NCBI GenBank assembly: GCA_964036665.1
Contig: OZ038527.1
Location: 20,296,221-20,360,220 of the forward strand
Direction of reading: 5' to 3'
DNA from: Gordius sp. MW1
Lineage: Eukaryota; Nematomorpha; Gordioida; Gordea; Gordiidae
DNA: 64,000 bases
In this document: in pieces, positions 23,523 to 35,494 of the stretch
Numbering within the stretch: the first letter of the stretch is position 1
Layout of the letters: each line of letters starts with the position of its first letter
Notes under the pieces: model-generated
Databases searched by the model: none
Seen by the model: the letters and a program-made list of their open reading frames with translations, nothing else
Told to the model about the DNA's origin: nothing
Program-made: the position numbers and the translations under genes

Positions 23523-23658
23523 AGGGCGTAGCCAGCATTGAAATTAGAGGCGGCAATAATGATTTAGGTAGGCGCAAAACAAACATTTTTTGAAATTTTA
23601 GCCATAAATTTATTAAATTTCAACAAATTTTTGGATCCACCCTTTGGCTATGCCCATG
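23523..23658. mobile_element. MITE of the CATGGGCGTAGCCAG family
   Basis: Left end GGGCGTAGCCAGCATTG, right end TTTGGCTATGCCCATG. Orientation is opposite to 12718: here the GGCAAAA-type words read as gcgcaaaacaaac. A target duplication is not clear. Confidence 0.6.
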
Positions 23659-23712
23659 GTCTTGGTATATTTAAAGATCGTTGTATTAATTTTATTTCGT
23701 TTAAATTCGTTG

Positions 23713-23870
23713 GTCGATAGTCAAGAATCAGTACCTACCACGCAAAAATTTGTGGGCTGCATGAGAAACATTATAATAAAAAAATCTGTCAAGGATTGGC
23801 AGAACATGTATCAACATCATAACTTAAATAAGAACTGTCCCTTACCAGAAACATCTAATATGACTTCAGA
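23713..23870 (+). pseudogene. Orphan laminin-G-like C-terminal exon fragment
   Basis: After the acceptor gtcgatag, the frame reads QESVPTTQKFVGCMRN, IIIKKSVKDW and LNKNCPLPE. The pair FVGCMRN...(27-28 residues)...NCPL is the usual end of a laminin G domain, where the two Cys form the terminal disulfide. No other laminin-G exon was found on either side: upstream is a MITE and downstream the RTE LINE begins. It is therefore either one exon of a larger gene split by transposons or a stranded fragment. Identification rests on a short motif. Confidence 0.45.
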
Positions 23871-23899
23871 AATTTACTTCTTATTTTGAATTTAAATAT

Positions 23900-26800
23900 A
23901 GGACGGTCCCAAGTCCGTGTGCAAAATTTGGACGGTTGGCGTCAGGTCGGAAACCGGCTATAAAAACCAACTCCAAAATTATGATAGTCTCAAACAAGAT
24001 TTTACAAGAAAAGGCTAGGGCGTCCTCCACAAACGACGCGCACTGCATACCCCGCCCGTGCAATGTAAAAAATACACTAGGGTTACTGCCCAACTCACAA
24101 CGAAGGCGGTTAAGGAAACTATTGCGGAAAGAAAGCGAATAACGTGCTGGAATGTGGGAACGTTGACGGGGAAGAGCATCGAGGTCGCACAATTTTTAAA
24201 AAGAAGAAAGGTACACATTGCCTGCCTACAAGAGACTAGGTGGAACGGAACCAAAGCCCGAGAGTTAGGTGAAGGCTACAAACTATTCTACAGTGGGTCA
24301 TCAAATCGTACAATCGGGGTCGGTATCGTTCTTAGCGAATCGTTCAAAGACAAGGTGGTCGAAGTCAAACGTTGTTCCGACAGACTAATGCGGGTGAAGA
24401 TCAAGGGGGCCTCCCCGTTTTGTGCGCGTATGCTCCCCAAATTGGGTGTTTGGAATCAGAGAAAGACATATTTTTCGATTCATTGGAAAAGGAAATAAAT
24501 AAGACAGGAAGAAAGGCTAATTATTGGGGCAAATTTCAACGTCCACGTAGGGAAAGATCGCCTCGGGTATGAACGCAATCATGGAGGCTATGGGCATGGT
24601 CTGAAGAACAAAGAAGGGGAAAATCTCCAAGTATCCCATGCATATGACATGGCGATCGTTAACACCTATTTTCAAAAGCGCGAAGATCATATTGTGACCT
24701 ATATAAGTGGGAAGCATATTAGTCAAATCGACTATTTGCTTATACGGCGAGAGGACTTATGGAGTATCAAGGATTGCAAAGTAATACCGGGAGAAGAAAT
24801 CGCTAGGCAACATCGTCCCCTTGTTATGGATCTTGACAGAAGAATATTTCCCGAAAGAAGAAAGGTCTATGAACCTCTAATTCGATACGAAAGGATAAAG
24901 GATACGTCGACGAAGAATATCATCAAAAAGCCTCCTCACTCTTGGGTGCGAGGAAGTTGACAAAGGACGTAGACGACGATTGGGAGACCTATCTAAAGAC
25001 ATTAAGGAAACAGCGATTCGTGTTCTAGGACAGACCAAAGGAGGCAAAGCTATGAATAGGGAACTATGGTGGTGGGATCAATCGGTTAAATATTTCACCG
25101 AAAGAAAGAAAAATTTATTGAGACGGTGGCATAAATCAAAAAAGTCGGAGGATTATCAAGAGTATAGGGACGCAAAAAAGGCCGTAGCAAAAGCGAGGAA
25201 TGCCGCGTACACCGATATGGCAAACAAATTAGATCATAAAGGGGGCGATAGGCTTATGTACAAATTGGCCAAGATAAGGGAGAAGAAAAGTCGCGATGTC
25301 GAGATTCTAAAATAGTAAATAACGAGAAGGGTCAAATCTTATTCAAGTCGAAAGAAGTGATGGCAAGGTGGAATGGATATTTTAAAAAGCTTATGAATAT
25401 TGCAAATGACAAAGATTCCCTTCCCAAAATTGAGCCAAATATAAGTATGGTCGAACTGTTTTAGGAGGATGAAGTTAGGACACAAATGAAAAAGATGCAA
25501 AAAGGAAAAGCAAATGGTCCAGATGGAATACCTATGGAAGCATGGCTCGGATGTCGTGAAGAAGGAGTCACCACCATGACGCACCTCCTTAACAAGATAT
25601 TGGTAAAGAGCGAATTCCTAATCAATGGAGAGCAAGCACGTATTTAAAGGCAAAGAAGACCCTCGGGACCGTGGCAATTACAGAGGTATCAAGCTAATGC
25701 CACTCTTTGAAGCTTATGGAAATGATCTTATTAACAAGGCTAAAAAACGAGGTGGATATATCGACTAATCAATTCGGATTTGTGGCCGGTAAATCTACAA
25801 TCGACCCAATCTTCGCACTAAGACAAATGATGGATAAATATGGTGAAAAGAGGAAAGACCTACGTATGGTTTTTATCGACTTGTAGAAAGCTTATGACAC
25901 GGTCCCCCGCGATTTAATATGGTGGTGCATGAGGAAACAAAATATCCCTGACGCATTTATACGGCTTATGAAAAATATTTATGAAGCCTCAAACTCTTGC
26001 GTTAGGACGACAGTTAGAGACTCTAAACCTTTTCGAGTTAATATTGGATTACATCAAGACTCTGCTTTAAGTCCCTTTTTATTTAATATAATTATAGACA
26101 CGATAACGAGGGACATTGAAAAGCCATCGCCATGATGTATGCTATATGCCGATGATTTGCGAGGAAACAAGGGAGAAAGTATTCGAAGAAGCCGAAAAGT
26201 GGTCAAAGCGCTTAGCTGTATATGGTTTAAAGGTCAACGATCGAAAAACGGTATACATGGAAATGAGCGGTACAGGCACCCCATCGCTGGATGAACATCT
26301 AAAGTACCCAAAAGTATACAAGTTTACATACCTCGGCTCGATGCTACATCAAGAGGGAGGTTGCGCAACGGATGTCAATGCCCGGATCCAAAAAGGATGG
26401 CTTAAATGGCGAAGTATATCCGGTGTAATGTGCAACAAGAAAATGCAATATGGTTGAAGAGCAAAGCTTACAAATCCATCGTAAGACCGGTGTTACTCTA
26501 TGGAAGTGAAAGATGGGCATACACCACGGAAGGAAAGCTATTACAAGCCACAGAGATGAGAATGATACGGTGGAGCGTGGGGTATACTAAGCTCGACCAT
26601 AGACGAATGACTTTCTCATGACAAAAAATGGGTGTTCAACCCAGAGACCAGATTGCCCGGCCCGCTGCCCAAGCAGGGGCCGAGCAACTGTCCTAAATTT
26701 GTATTTTCGGGGGGACACGGGCGGGCACGAAGATAGGATTCGGGCAATTCGGGCTTAATGAGAATTTTTTAAATAGTGTATTATCTTTTTACTTTTTATT

Positions 26801-28015
26801 TAATTGCATATGAATATGCTAAAGTTAAGAAACTTGATTTCGCCATCAAAAAGTTTCTCCAACTAACCTTTATTATTCCCTTATCATTCGTCGCTTTCGC
26901 TAAGTTACTACTTATTTTTATGATAAAAAATTTCTATACCTTTCTTTTTTTGCTTTAAATTAAAAGATGTATTCATAGATTGCATTTAAATTCTATTGAT
27001 AAATTTTTGACTTTTTATCAAAAAAGTAAGTTTAAACAGAGCACAGATTGATTAATTGAACTAATTCATTAAGAAGTTTATTTATGGGTAGGGCAAACGG
27101 GTTAACTCAATAGGGGAGTATAATTTTGTTTATTGTAATATTATTTATTAAATATGTAAACTTTAAACTTAATTAAAATATTGCTACATAAATATTTTCA
27201 TGGACATCGGCTGCATTCAATTAATATTTTGCTATTATATGATTTTTAAATGTTCCAACATGTTTGCTAAATGCATTAGCAATTAACTTATCAAAATATT
27301 GTGACCTAAAGCGGTTTAGCCAGTGCTATGTGGCCAAATTTTTCGAAAAAACAAATACTAACTATTTTTGACCTATTAGGATTAAAATAAAAGATTAAAA
27401 GTTTCATGTGAAAAAATCATTCGACTTTTAACTAATATAAAAAGTTAGATTTTATTTGTGATTGTGATAATAAAATATTGCATATTTTTTTTTTAATATG
27501 CCATCAATAATGCTTATATTTTAATAGCGGTTGATAGAATTTAAGATCTCATGGTTTAGGGCCTAACGGGCAAATTTATTCGGGCCGGGCAGTTCGGACA
27601 CCTTTAATGTTTCGGGCGAGCTGGGACGGGCACCTTGAAGGTTCGGGCGGGCTCGGGGGGGGCAATGATGTTAAAAAATTGAACCGGGCCGGGTTCGGGC
27701 ATTAAATTCCTAACAAATCTGACCTCTGATTCAACCTATGGCGGACATGATTAACGAAAATCGGCTAAGGTGGTATGGGCATATACTAAGAAGGGACACG
27801 GATGACGTAAATAGAAAAGTACTGGACATGGAGGTACCGGGGAAGAGAGGAAGAGGACGACTCCGTGTCACGTGGAAAGGGCAAGTCGATAAATTATGGA
27901 AACTAAAGAGATTAGTCAAGACATGGCACTCACCCGGTCAAGATCGAAAAAACTTATCAAAACAAACCCCACGAATGTGGGACCAAATAACTGATAAAGA
28001 AGAAGAAGAAATATA
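23900..28015 (+). mobile_element. RTE-clade LINE, decayed and split by a hAT insertion
   Basis: Apurinic-type endonuclease then reverse transcriptase. Endonuclease: TCWNVGTLTGKS, ACLQETRWNG, GVGIVLSES (about 24140-24350). Linker and RT: KAVAKARNAAYTDMANKLDH, GKANGPDGIPMEAWL, motif A VFIDL*KAYDTVPRDL (in-frame stop), motif B GLHQDSALSPFLFN, LYADD at 26142-26156. After RT: LKSKAYKSIVRPVLLYGSE and MIRWSVGYTKLDH, then after the insertion RLRWYGHILRRDTDDVNRK and VTWKGQVDKLWK, ending near 28015 in a GAA-rich tail (gataaagaagaagaagaa). This is the layout of RTE elements often annotated as 'craniofacial development protein 2-like'. Several shifts and stops; inactive. Start approximate. Confidence 0.9.
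26642..27728. mobile_element. Non-autonomous hAT-type element nested in the RTE LINE
   Basis: Ends CAGAGACCAGATT and (reverse complement) CAGAGGTCAGATT. It is flanked by 8-bp repeats GTTCAACC (26634-26641) and ATTCAACC (27729-27736). The RTE copy at 32243-32257 shows the empty site (ATATTCAACCTATGGCGG), proving the insertion. GC-rich subterminal repeats (cgggcgggcacg, gggccgggcagttcgg) lie at both ends; the AT-rich middle has no recognisable transposase. Confidence 0.9.
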
Positions 28016-28320
28016 TACATTTTGTATTATTTATAACACGTTACACATACAACGTTTGCTTTTTTGCTTATTTATCGTCGTCAGCATTTGAAATAATCAC
28101 TCATGAATTAATGTAACCCCTTATATTGTTCAACATTCCCTTTTTAACAACATTCCTCAAGATTAACATATTTACAGTTTGAATTTTAATTGATTAATTT
28201 TGTAATAAAATATTTGCCAAGCAATTTTGTCCGATTTATAAATTGTTTACAATTATTTTGTTTCTTTATATTCAAGTTGCTTATAATTTTCCCATATATC
28301 ATTAAATAAATGTTTTTGCT
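28016..28320. other. AT-rich spacer, nothing recognised
   Basis: Short non-coding interval between the LINE tail and the next AATTGC-family repeat. Confidence 0.5.
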
Positions 28321-28650
28321 CTTGCTATGCAATTTATAGGCTCGCTTTTGGTTGTTCGTCCGTCTTGTCCAACTTGTAATTTTTGAATACTTTCTGTGGA
28401 ATTATACGGGTTTTTTAATGGCTGTGGACTTAAGCTTCTGCAAAAGACTTATTTTTTCTTTTCACAAATAGATTAGCTTATGACCGCTGATTGGCTTTAC
28501 TTTTTTCGACCTCGCCCGAGGCCGAATTCCCTTATGACTGATTACCTTTATTGATGAATTTCTTTTCGTCACTTGTCTAGGTTGTTGCCTATAACGAATG
28601 ATTGCAGAACTGGCGGTAAAGTGTTTGTTGATCTTAATTGTTAACTAATT
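28321..28650 (+). repeat. Copy of the AATTGC-palindrome repeat family
   Basis: Begins CTTGCTATGCAATTTATAGG, then GGTTGTTCGTCCGTCTTGTCC, AACTTGTAATTTTTGAA, TTTTTAATGGCTGTGGACTT, GACCGCTGATTGGCTT, TCTAGGTTGTTGCCTA, GCAGAACTGGC. The same order is seen at 33987-34690. It contains the uninterrupted target of the hAT insertion at 20728. Confidence 0.8.
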
Positions 28651-29560
28651 ATTTAAGATTTATATTCGAAAATACTACGCCTCTGGATTTCGAATCGAAT
28701 TATTGTTGTGCTCTACCATTTTATTTTTGTTTATCAACATCATGCATCATTATTGTTATAACTATTTAAATCGAATTGTAAAAGAAATAGTCAGTAGAAA
28801 GAGTAGAAATTCTTTAGTGTTAATAAATTCTAAATTCTTGAATAAAGTGTTGGATTTAGGACAGTTAAATTGTCATCCTGTGTAGCCCTACATAACAATA
28901 TGAATGTTAATAATTTTTTTCATCCAAAAAATAAAAAAAAAATTTAGTAAATCGCTTCTTACCCGTTCGATTAATGAATTATAAATTTGGCACGAAGAAA
29001 TTTATTAATTTTTAAAAAGCCGAACTTATTTGATAACTCTAAAAATGTTTATTTACTCTGGATGACTTTAATATAACGCAAGCTTTGGAAAAATATAGGC
29101 GTAGCAGCTAGTTAGAAGCTTTTTTTGAAATGTCATTGCCACTCGTAAATCTTGTTTCTTTTTTGTAGAAATAATATCTGAACAAATATTTCACATATAA
29201 GTTGGAGCTATTTTTTGTTGGGCAACTTAAAAAATAAAAAACTTGTATGGGTGCCTTTTTTAAATCATGTAATTCAGGAATAATTGTGGTTTATAAAATT
29301 TATTTTTCACAGTTAATTAATAATTAAAAATAGCCTGGGATCTGTTTTTGTTTATATTCAGACGTGTAGCCAGTTTTCAATTTTTTCCTAAAACTCATAT
29401 TTATAATATAATGAGGATGGGAAAAGTCCTGTCTGTCGTAAAAATATATTTTTCGCGGGCCTGGGTGGGCGTCATAACATGATTCCAGCAATTCGGGCCT
29501 ATTTTTTAAAGAGGAATTATGTGGTTTTTGTTTATTATTTTGTCCCTTATTATCTGATTA
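28651..29560. other. AT-rich interval, no gene recognised
   Basis: Contains no supported coding region. Near 29450-29490 a short GC-rich phrase (cgggcctgggtgggcg) recalls the hAT subterminal repeats. Confidence 0.45.
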
Positions 29561-30460
29561 TCTATATATATAAAAATCACGTGAAACGGTGTTAGGCATT
29601 TAACTCCTCCGAAACGGCTGGACCGATTTATATGGAAATTTCCGCGAATGATTGGTAGGTCTGAGAATAGGTTTTTAACTATATTCCAAATTTCTAAGTC
29701 ATAAGACGGTCAAGTTATTTAGCTTTATACGTTTTGACGTTTACTAAAATGTCACTCAAACGCCACCTCATGACGTATACTGCGTATATATCGTGTTGTG
29801 AATGTATTCTTCCGCACGCAGTATTTGCAAAATATTTGTTATACATAGCAAAAAAGATATTTGTTATTTGATTAAGATGGATTGTACATCGCTGACCTCA
29901 TCTTTATAAGAACTTTTAATATATTCAATTTAGAAGGCTTATCGAAGTAAATTCCAAAATAATTTTTTTAGGTTCACAAAAATTTGCAAATGTCTTTATT
30001 GGTTTATGGTTTTTTATTTCCAAAAAAGTTTCATACGGACCAATGTACAACCTAACAAGTCAAATACATTTATCAAGAGAGGGAATATAAATTATATCCT
30101 GAAGACGATTTCTATCAGCATGCTCTTAATGCATGAAGAATATAAGAAATATTTGGATTTCCATACATTTGCTACTTAAATGGAGGAGGGTACTCCTTAA
30201 TCATCTCAAATTAAACTAACTAATTTTAAAATTTATATTTATAAAAGTTATATGAAATGCTGTTACAATTTATTTTTGTATTGATCATAAGTTTATTATT
30301 TCTTTAACTACCTATTTTTCTAACTTAAGTGAATTTACAATATATAGAATGTCAAACAACATGTGTTTTTTTTTAATTATTTTCTTTAACTGCTTTATTG
30401 TGTCATTTATATTTATTGTTTATTAATTCATTAGATAATTAATATAAATTCTTTACTCAA

Positions 30461-30850
30461 TATTGTTAAAGATGAAATTACTCCCACTTATCTTGCTACT
30501 GGCATTTAAGATGACTATCATATAAGGTTATTATTAAGTTTTAAAAGTAAGGTATATTATTATAATCGGCTTGCATTAAGAAATATTAGAAGAAATTTTA
30601 TTGGTAAGGGAATGGTTTTTAGAATATATTTCTCTAAACCCCACATCATATCTTATATTGTTAAAGATGAAATTACTCCCACTTAATCCTGCTACTGGCA
30701 TTTAAGATGACTATCATATAAGTTTATTATTAAGTTTTAAAAGTAAGGTATATTATTATAATCGGTTTGCATTAAGAAATATCAGAAGAAATTTTATTGG
30801 TAAGGGAATGGTTTTTAGAATATATTTCTCTAAATCCCAAATCTTATCTT
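30461..30850. repeat. Two-copy tandem repeat, unit about 195 bp
   Basis: Unit starts tattgttaaagatgaaatta at 30461 and again at 30656; the copies differ at only a few positions. Broken reading (IVKDEITPT, LLLSFKSKVYYYNRLALRN) suggests a formerly coding segment, continued after the second copy by YINGPTTAISFKQMHNLSSF. The source gene was not recognised. Confidence 0.8.
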
Positions 30851-31284
30851 ATATTAATGGCCCAACTACTGCTATTTCATTTAAGCAAATGCACAACCTG
30901 TCATCCTTTCTCCCACATATTAAGGATAGAGCCCTATAATTCTCCTTAAAGAGTTTTTGCTACAATTTCATTTATATATAGTTTTTTTATGATCTAGCCC
31001 CCCCCCCGGGAGAAAATTCTGGCTACGCGTCTGATTGACCTTGAGCCTTATTAATTGTCAATGCGAATGCCAATCTAATTGGAAATTGAATAGTTCAAAA
31101 AATATCATTTTACCCTTCCCTAAAATCAATATATATAATTACATGAATATTCATGTAATTAAAATATAATTTATATATACCCAGTAAATAATATATTTAA
31201 AAAGGAAAATGTCTCAAAAGATATCTTAAAAGAAAGATGTATCTTTTGCCTAATAATAATGTAAGATAAAAAGACTGAATGTCA

Positions 31285-31410
31285 TCCAAAAAATGCAATT
31301 TTTTATTTGTTGCTGAGGGGCTGAAAATCAACAAATACAAAGCCTTTTTAACTCTAAAATTTTTTATCCCTTTGGTCGCTTCGTGTTTGGGCACCTTTGG
31401 TAAACAGGTT
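31285..31410 (+). pseudogene. Relic of the restriction-like-endonuclease retrotransposon (last domain)
   Basis: Frame reads LFVAEGLKINKYKAFLTLKF then FIPLVASCLGTFGKQ, aligning with AEERKLQKYKALLDSSIFIP and VSSCSGSYGKM of the copy at 13.7-16.7 kb. Third copy in the window. Confidence 0.7.
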
Positions 31411-32134
31411 TTAACCTATTTTATGTATTTTTTTTATATTTCCGCAACTATTTTTATACCTATTCGAACTCCTCCCTCCCCTGAGACCAATCGCACATAT
31501 AATCCCTTACAATTCTAAGGATCCTTCTCAAGTGGACTACGCCGATTTATAATCAACATACGTATCCTCGGTTCTTTGGTGTTAGGTAGTGCCCCCGGGC
31601 CCCGTGTTGTTTTTTGTTGAGCATTTAACCTAAACTCTTCTACACTTCGTTGAAAAACATTTCATTTGCTGTGAAATTTAAGCAGGGGAGAAAACGGACC
31701 TTTATGTTTTAGGGCTTGGCTACGCATGCTTATACCGGTTGATTCAAGTTTTAATTAATTATCTGAGTACACTGATAGCTTATTGACTAAAGTAAGGTTT
31801 GTGGGCAATTTTAAACAAACAAAAAAGATCTGCTTAGGAAGTTAGGGGATATTCGCATGTTTCGGAACTAACCGAGATTAATGATGTTGCTCCAGGCTCG
31901 ATTCGGGCGCAAAAATAAAAATAGCTTATTGCCTCGGGCCGGACTACTCATACAAATTAACGTAAGACAGTGGTCATTTTATGGAGCATTTTAAACCTGG
32001 ACTGTGGATTATTAAAATAATTAAATAAAGATAGAATACATGTGAACAACAAAGTGAGTTAAAAAAAACCTTATTTTTTGTCGAACTTGACATTATGAAA
32101 ATAAATTAATTAGGAATTAAAAATTGATTTAAGA

Positions 32135-32525
32135 ATGGGCATTAAACACCAGGGAAGGAAAGCTTATAAAAGCCACAGAGATGAGAATTCTAGGGTGGAG
32201 CTTGGCGTAAACTAAGCTCGACCCACTTTCTCATGTCAAAAATGAATATTCAACCTATGGCGGACATGATTAACGAAAATCGATCAAGGTGTTATGAAGA
32301 TATACTAAGGGGGACACGAATGACCTAAATCGTAAAGTGCTGGACATGGAGGTGCCGGAAAAGTGAGGAAGAGGACGACCCGTGTCACATTGAAGGGGCA
32401 AGGCGATTGTTATGAAAACTAAAGAGTAGTCAAGACATGGCACTCAACCGGTCAAGATGAAAAAAACTTATCAAAACAAACCCCACGACTGTGGGACCAA
32501 ATAACTGATAAAGAAGAGGAAGATT
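32135..32525 (+). pseudogene. 3' fragment of an RTE LINE
   Basis: Matches the end of the LINE at 23.9-28.0 kb: aggaaagcttataaaagcca, then cctatggcggacatgattaa, tggacatggaggtgccgg, and the tail gataaagaagaggaaga. It lacks the hAT insertion, so it gives the empty site. Confidence 0.85.
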
Positions 32526-33357
32526 TAAACATAGAGCTTCACCCCTGTAACCCGGTGGGGCTGCCCCTCTAAACCTTAAACCCCTGTCTACTTGCTGTCT
32601 TTGTGTCGCCTTATTAGGGTCTTCTAAATTCGTATGGGAGCATTCATTTGCTATGCAATTTAAGCAAGAGAAAAAATTAACGGAGAGGGAATTGAGGGTA
32701 TAGGGTCGGGCTACGTCTATAATGGTACCTGTTGGCCTAAACTACACAATATATCAGCAAAACATGATAACAATGAGACCTTATTGCAATAAAGCTCCGT
32801 TGGCGGCCATTGATATACCTAAAGTTTCTAAGCTGATGTAAGCAGAATTGTAGTTTGCCCAAATAAGTGAAAAGCTGGACGCGCTTAAATATGTTCAGGC
32901 GCAAAAATAAAACAGATTTTCAGGACGGGTTGGGGTTTTGATTGAAGTCCGAAAACGGTCATTTTCCAGAATCGTGATTTTGCGGTAGGACCAAAAAAGG
33001 TTTTTAGCACCTTTAAAAAAACAAACCTGTGGCAATTTACAAATTAAATAATTCTTTAGATATGTATGAATTTATTTGACAGTATATTTATATAGGCAAA
33101 ATGTGTAAAGCAAAGCAATAAAAAATTTGATGTTAAGTACTTTGCTTTATGTGTTTATATTTTGTATTTAGCGTGTTAATTCTTTCTACATTAAGTTCAT
33201 GAATTATTTCCCGTAGGACAATTACATTTTAATCGCTCATTATATGATCGAGGCAAAACGATGAGCATGCACATCACTTATAGTATTTTCAAGAAATAAT
33301 GTATATTGCAAAACAACGTTTGCCGGGTCAGCTAGTAATATTTAATAATCGTGTTTT

Positions 33358-33480
33358 AATTGCTATGCAATTTATGGGCTTACTTTCCATTTGTTTACTG
33401 TCACGCACCGAATGTCACAGCCATATCAACCAGACCCCAGCTTAAATGTAAAGTCTGGATCAAATCTCTCTTCCTGATTC
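33358..33480 (+). repeat. Short AATTGC-palindrome repeat copy next to the Helitron end
   Basis: AATTGCTATGCAATTTATGG at 33358, 22 bp after the Helitron CTAG. Similarity fades after about 40 bp (GGGCTTACTTTCCATTTG). Confidence 0.55.
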
Positions 33481-33986
33481 AGTATAAAATTATAGGCTTT
33501 CATTGTAAGCAAGCAGCACTACCAAAATAATTTTGTTAGATTGTTTTTTGAACGATTTATCAAAAATATAAAAAATTGGAGGACAAAGTTGTGGAGATTT
33601 AGACATTTTTATTTCTATCCTGAACCGGGTTACTTGTGGATATTATTCATGTTCAATAAAACGTTTTTTATATAAAAATTTTAAAATATAATAGTAAGTA
33701 TAAATCTTTTAATTCTAACTTTTATTAACTTTTAAAAAGCTTTAATTTATATGAATACTTGTTTACCAACATTAAGAGAATCCCTTAATGTTGTGCAAAT
33801 AAGGATGGCTACATAGTTAATTTTTTGTGAATCTCACTTTTTAAAGTGTTTTTTATCACAAAAATTAAAAACAAGTTAGGTTAAAATATAGGTATTTATA
33901 TGGTAAGTACCCTAAAACCATGATTTAAATAAATTAAAGCTTGGTAATTTCAAAATATTAGCTTTTAAAACTTTGTATGTAAAATT

Positions 33987-34740
33987 AATTGCTATGCAAT
34001 TTATGGACTCGTTTTTGGTTGTCACTCCATCCGTCCTTGTCCTATCTGTCCAACTTGTAATTTTTCAAAAATTGCCCTAGAAACTTATACGGGGTTTTAA
34101 TGGCTGTGGACTTATGCTTCCTAAAAAGACTTTTATTTTGCTTTCGCAAAGACTAGCTAATGACCGCTGATTGGCTTAAATTTTTCGACCTTGCCCAAGT
34201 ATCTTTATTTGTGCATTTCTTTTGGCATTTTGTCTGTGTTGCTTTATATCGGATAATTGCGAAACTGGCTAAATAATTCTCTCTATATTAATGCTGATCG
34301 TTGCTAACATCTAATTTCTCTGACTCGGCCCAAGGCCAAAATTCTGGTTGATTTCTATTCAATTTTGCTGCTTATTTTAGCGTATGAATTCCTTTTTGGA
34401 ACTTGTTTTTAGTAAATTTCTTTTGGCAATTTGTCTAGGTTGTTGCTATATATGGGATAATTGCGAAACTGGCTTAATAATTCCCTGCAAATTAATGCTG
34501 ATCGTTGCTTACATCTAATTTGTCTGCCCTGGCCCAGAGGCCAAAATTATGGTTAATTGCGATTCATATTTGCTGCTTTGTTAATTTCTTTTTGTAATTT
34601 GTATAGGTTGTTGCGAATGAATGCGAAACTGGCTAAATAATTCCTTGCAAATTAATGATGACCGTTGCCAACGTCTGATTCTGGCTAAAATCCATTTTTT
34701 ATTTTTGTGCCCGCAGGTTTTGGCATTTATGGTATCTTAG
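33987..34740 (+). repeat. Long AATTGC-palindrome family copy with internal tandem repeats
   Basis: Starts AATTGCTATGCAATT, then TATGGACTCGTTTTTGGTTG and TAATGGCTGTGGACTTATG. The interior holds three related units near 34235-34330, 34435-34530 and 34600-34690, each with TAGGTTGTTGC or similar, ATTGCGAAACTGGCT, AATAATTC and ATTAATG(C/A)TGA(T/C)CGTTGC. A 5' palindrome followed by a tandem-repeat core resembles Helentron-associated (HINE-type) elements; inference. Confidence 0.7.
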
Positions 34741-34789
34741 CTTCAAACATACAATTCCCGGCAAAAAATAAATTTTTTTGCCTCCTTCT

Positions 34790-35030
34790 TTGCCCACACC
34801 TTCCTTTTTGCCCCCCCCCCCCTTTTTAATGCCCTCTTCTTCTTTGCTCTCTCCCCCCCCCCCCCCGCCTCATTTGTGACCCTGTTTTGGGCCCCTTACC
34901 CACCCCCCTTTTAGACGTCATTTTTTTGCCTGCCTCCCCCCTCCTTTTGACCCTATCTTTGCCCACTTGTCCCCCCCCCCTTTTTGTCCCATGACCCACC
35001 CCAATTTTTTGACCCCCCCTCACGCAGGCC
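34790..35030. repeat. C-rich homopolymer-laden tract
   Basis: Runs of 8-14 C separated by short T-rich words (CTTTTTGCCC, CATTTGTGACCC). Long open frames on the opposite strand (Gly/Arg-rich) are artefacts of composition. The G-rich complement could form quadruplexes. Confidence 0.85.
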
Positions 35031-35494
35031 TCTAGCGATAAGTGATGGCGCACGGCATACGAAGATAAAATGCAGTGAAATTTTTATTACCTCGAAAGGG
35101 AATTGGGGAAAGGAGAGAATCCTATATTTGCCAACAAAACATTTACATATTTCGCTTCTGCACAACTCAATTTTTAAAACCAATGAGAGTTTTGGGAAAT
35201 TCTGGATTTAAAACACATGGAGGTGGGACTTAGAAGTGTGTGTTCTGGCAAAAGGATCTGATTCTCTAATTAATTCTTAATTCATTGTTGACAATATAAA
35301 TACCAGGTCTTTTTTAAGCATCACTATATTAAATTTTATATTCATCATGCAACTATTATAGAGTAAAGTAAAAAAATTTTAAATGGTGAAAAAGGAATTT
35401 CCTCAAGCCAAATTTTATGATATTCTAAATGCAAATAACGATAAAACTATCTCCGACATCTAATCTTTGGTCCCACATGAATAATAGTTTTTAC

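Larger units (their letters stand above)
29561..33335 (+). mobile_element. Candidate non-autonomous Helitron, 3.8 kb, carrying fragments of other elements
   Basis: Starts TCTATATATATAAAAATCAC after an A and ends TTTGCCGGGTCAGCTAG before a T, the A|T insertion and TC...CTAG ends typical of Helitrons. Just inside the start is the phrase CCGAAACGGCTGGACCGATT, also present at the start of the autonomous Helitron at 40663 (CCGAAACGGCTAGACCGATT). No Rep/helicase inside. Cargo: a 195-bp tandem duplication (30461-30850), a relic of the restriction-like-endonuclease retrotransposon (31285-31410) and an RTE 3' fragment (32135-32525). It might alternatively be a left end and a right end of two different copies. 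Confidence 0.6.

Noticed and set aside
34826..35211. Gly/Arg-rich ORFs on both strands
   Set aside because: Artefacts of the C-rich homopolymer tract.
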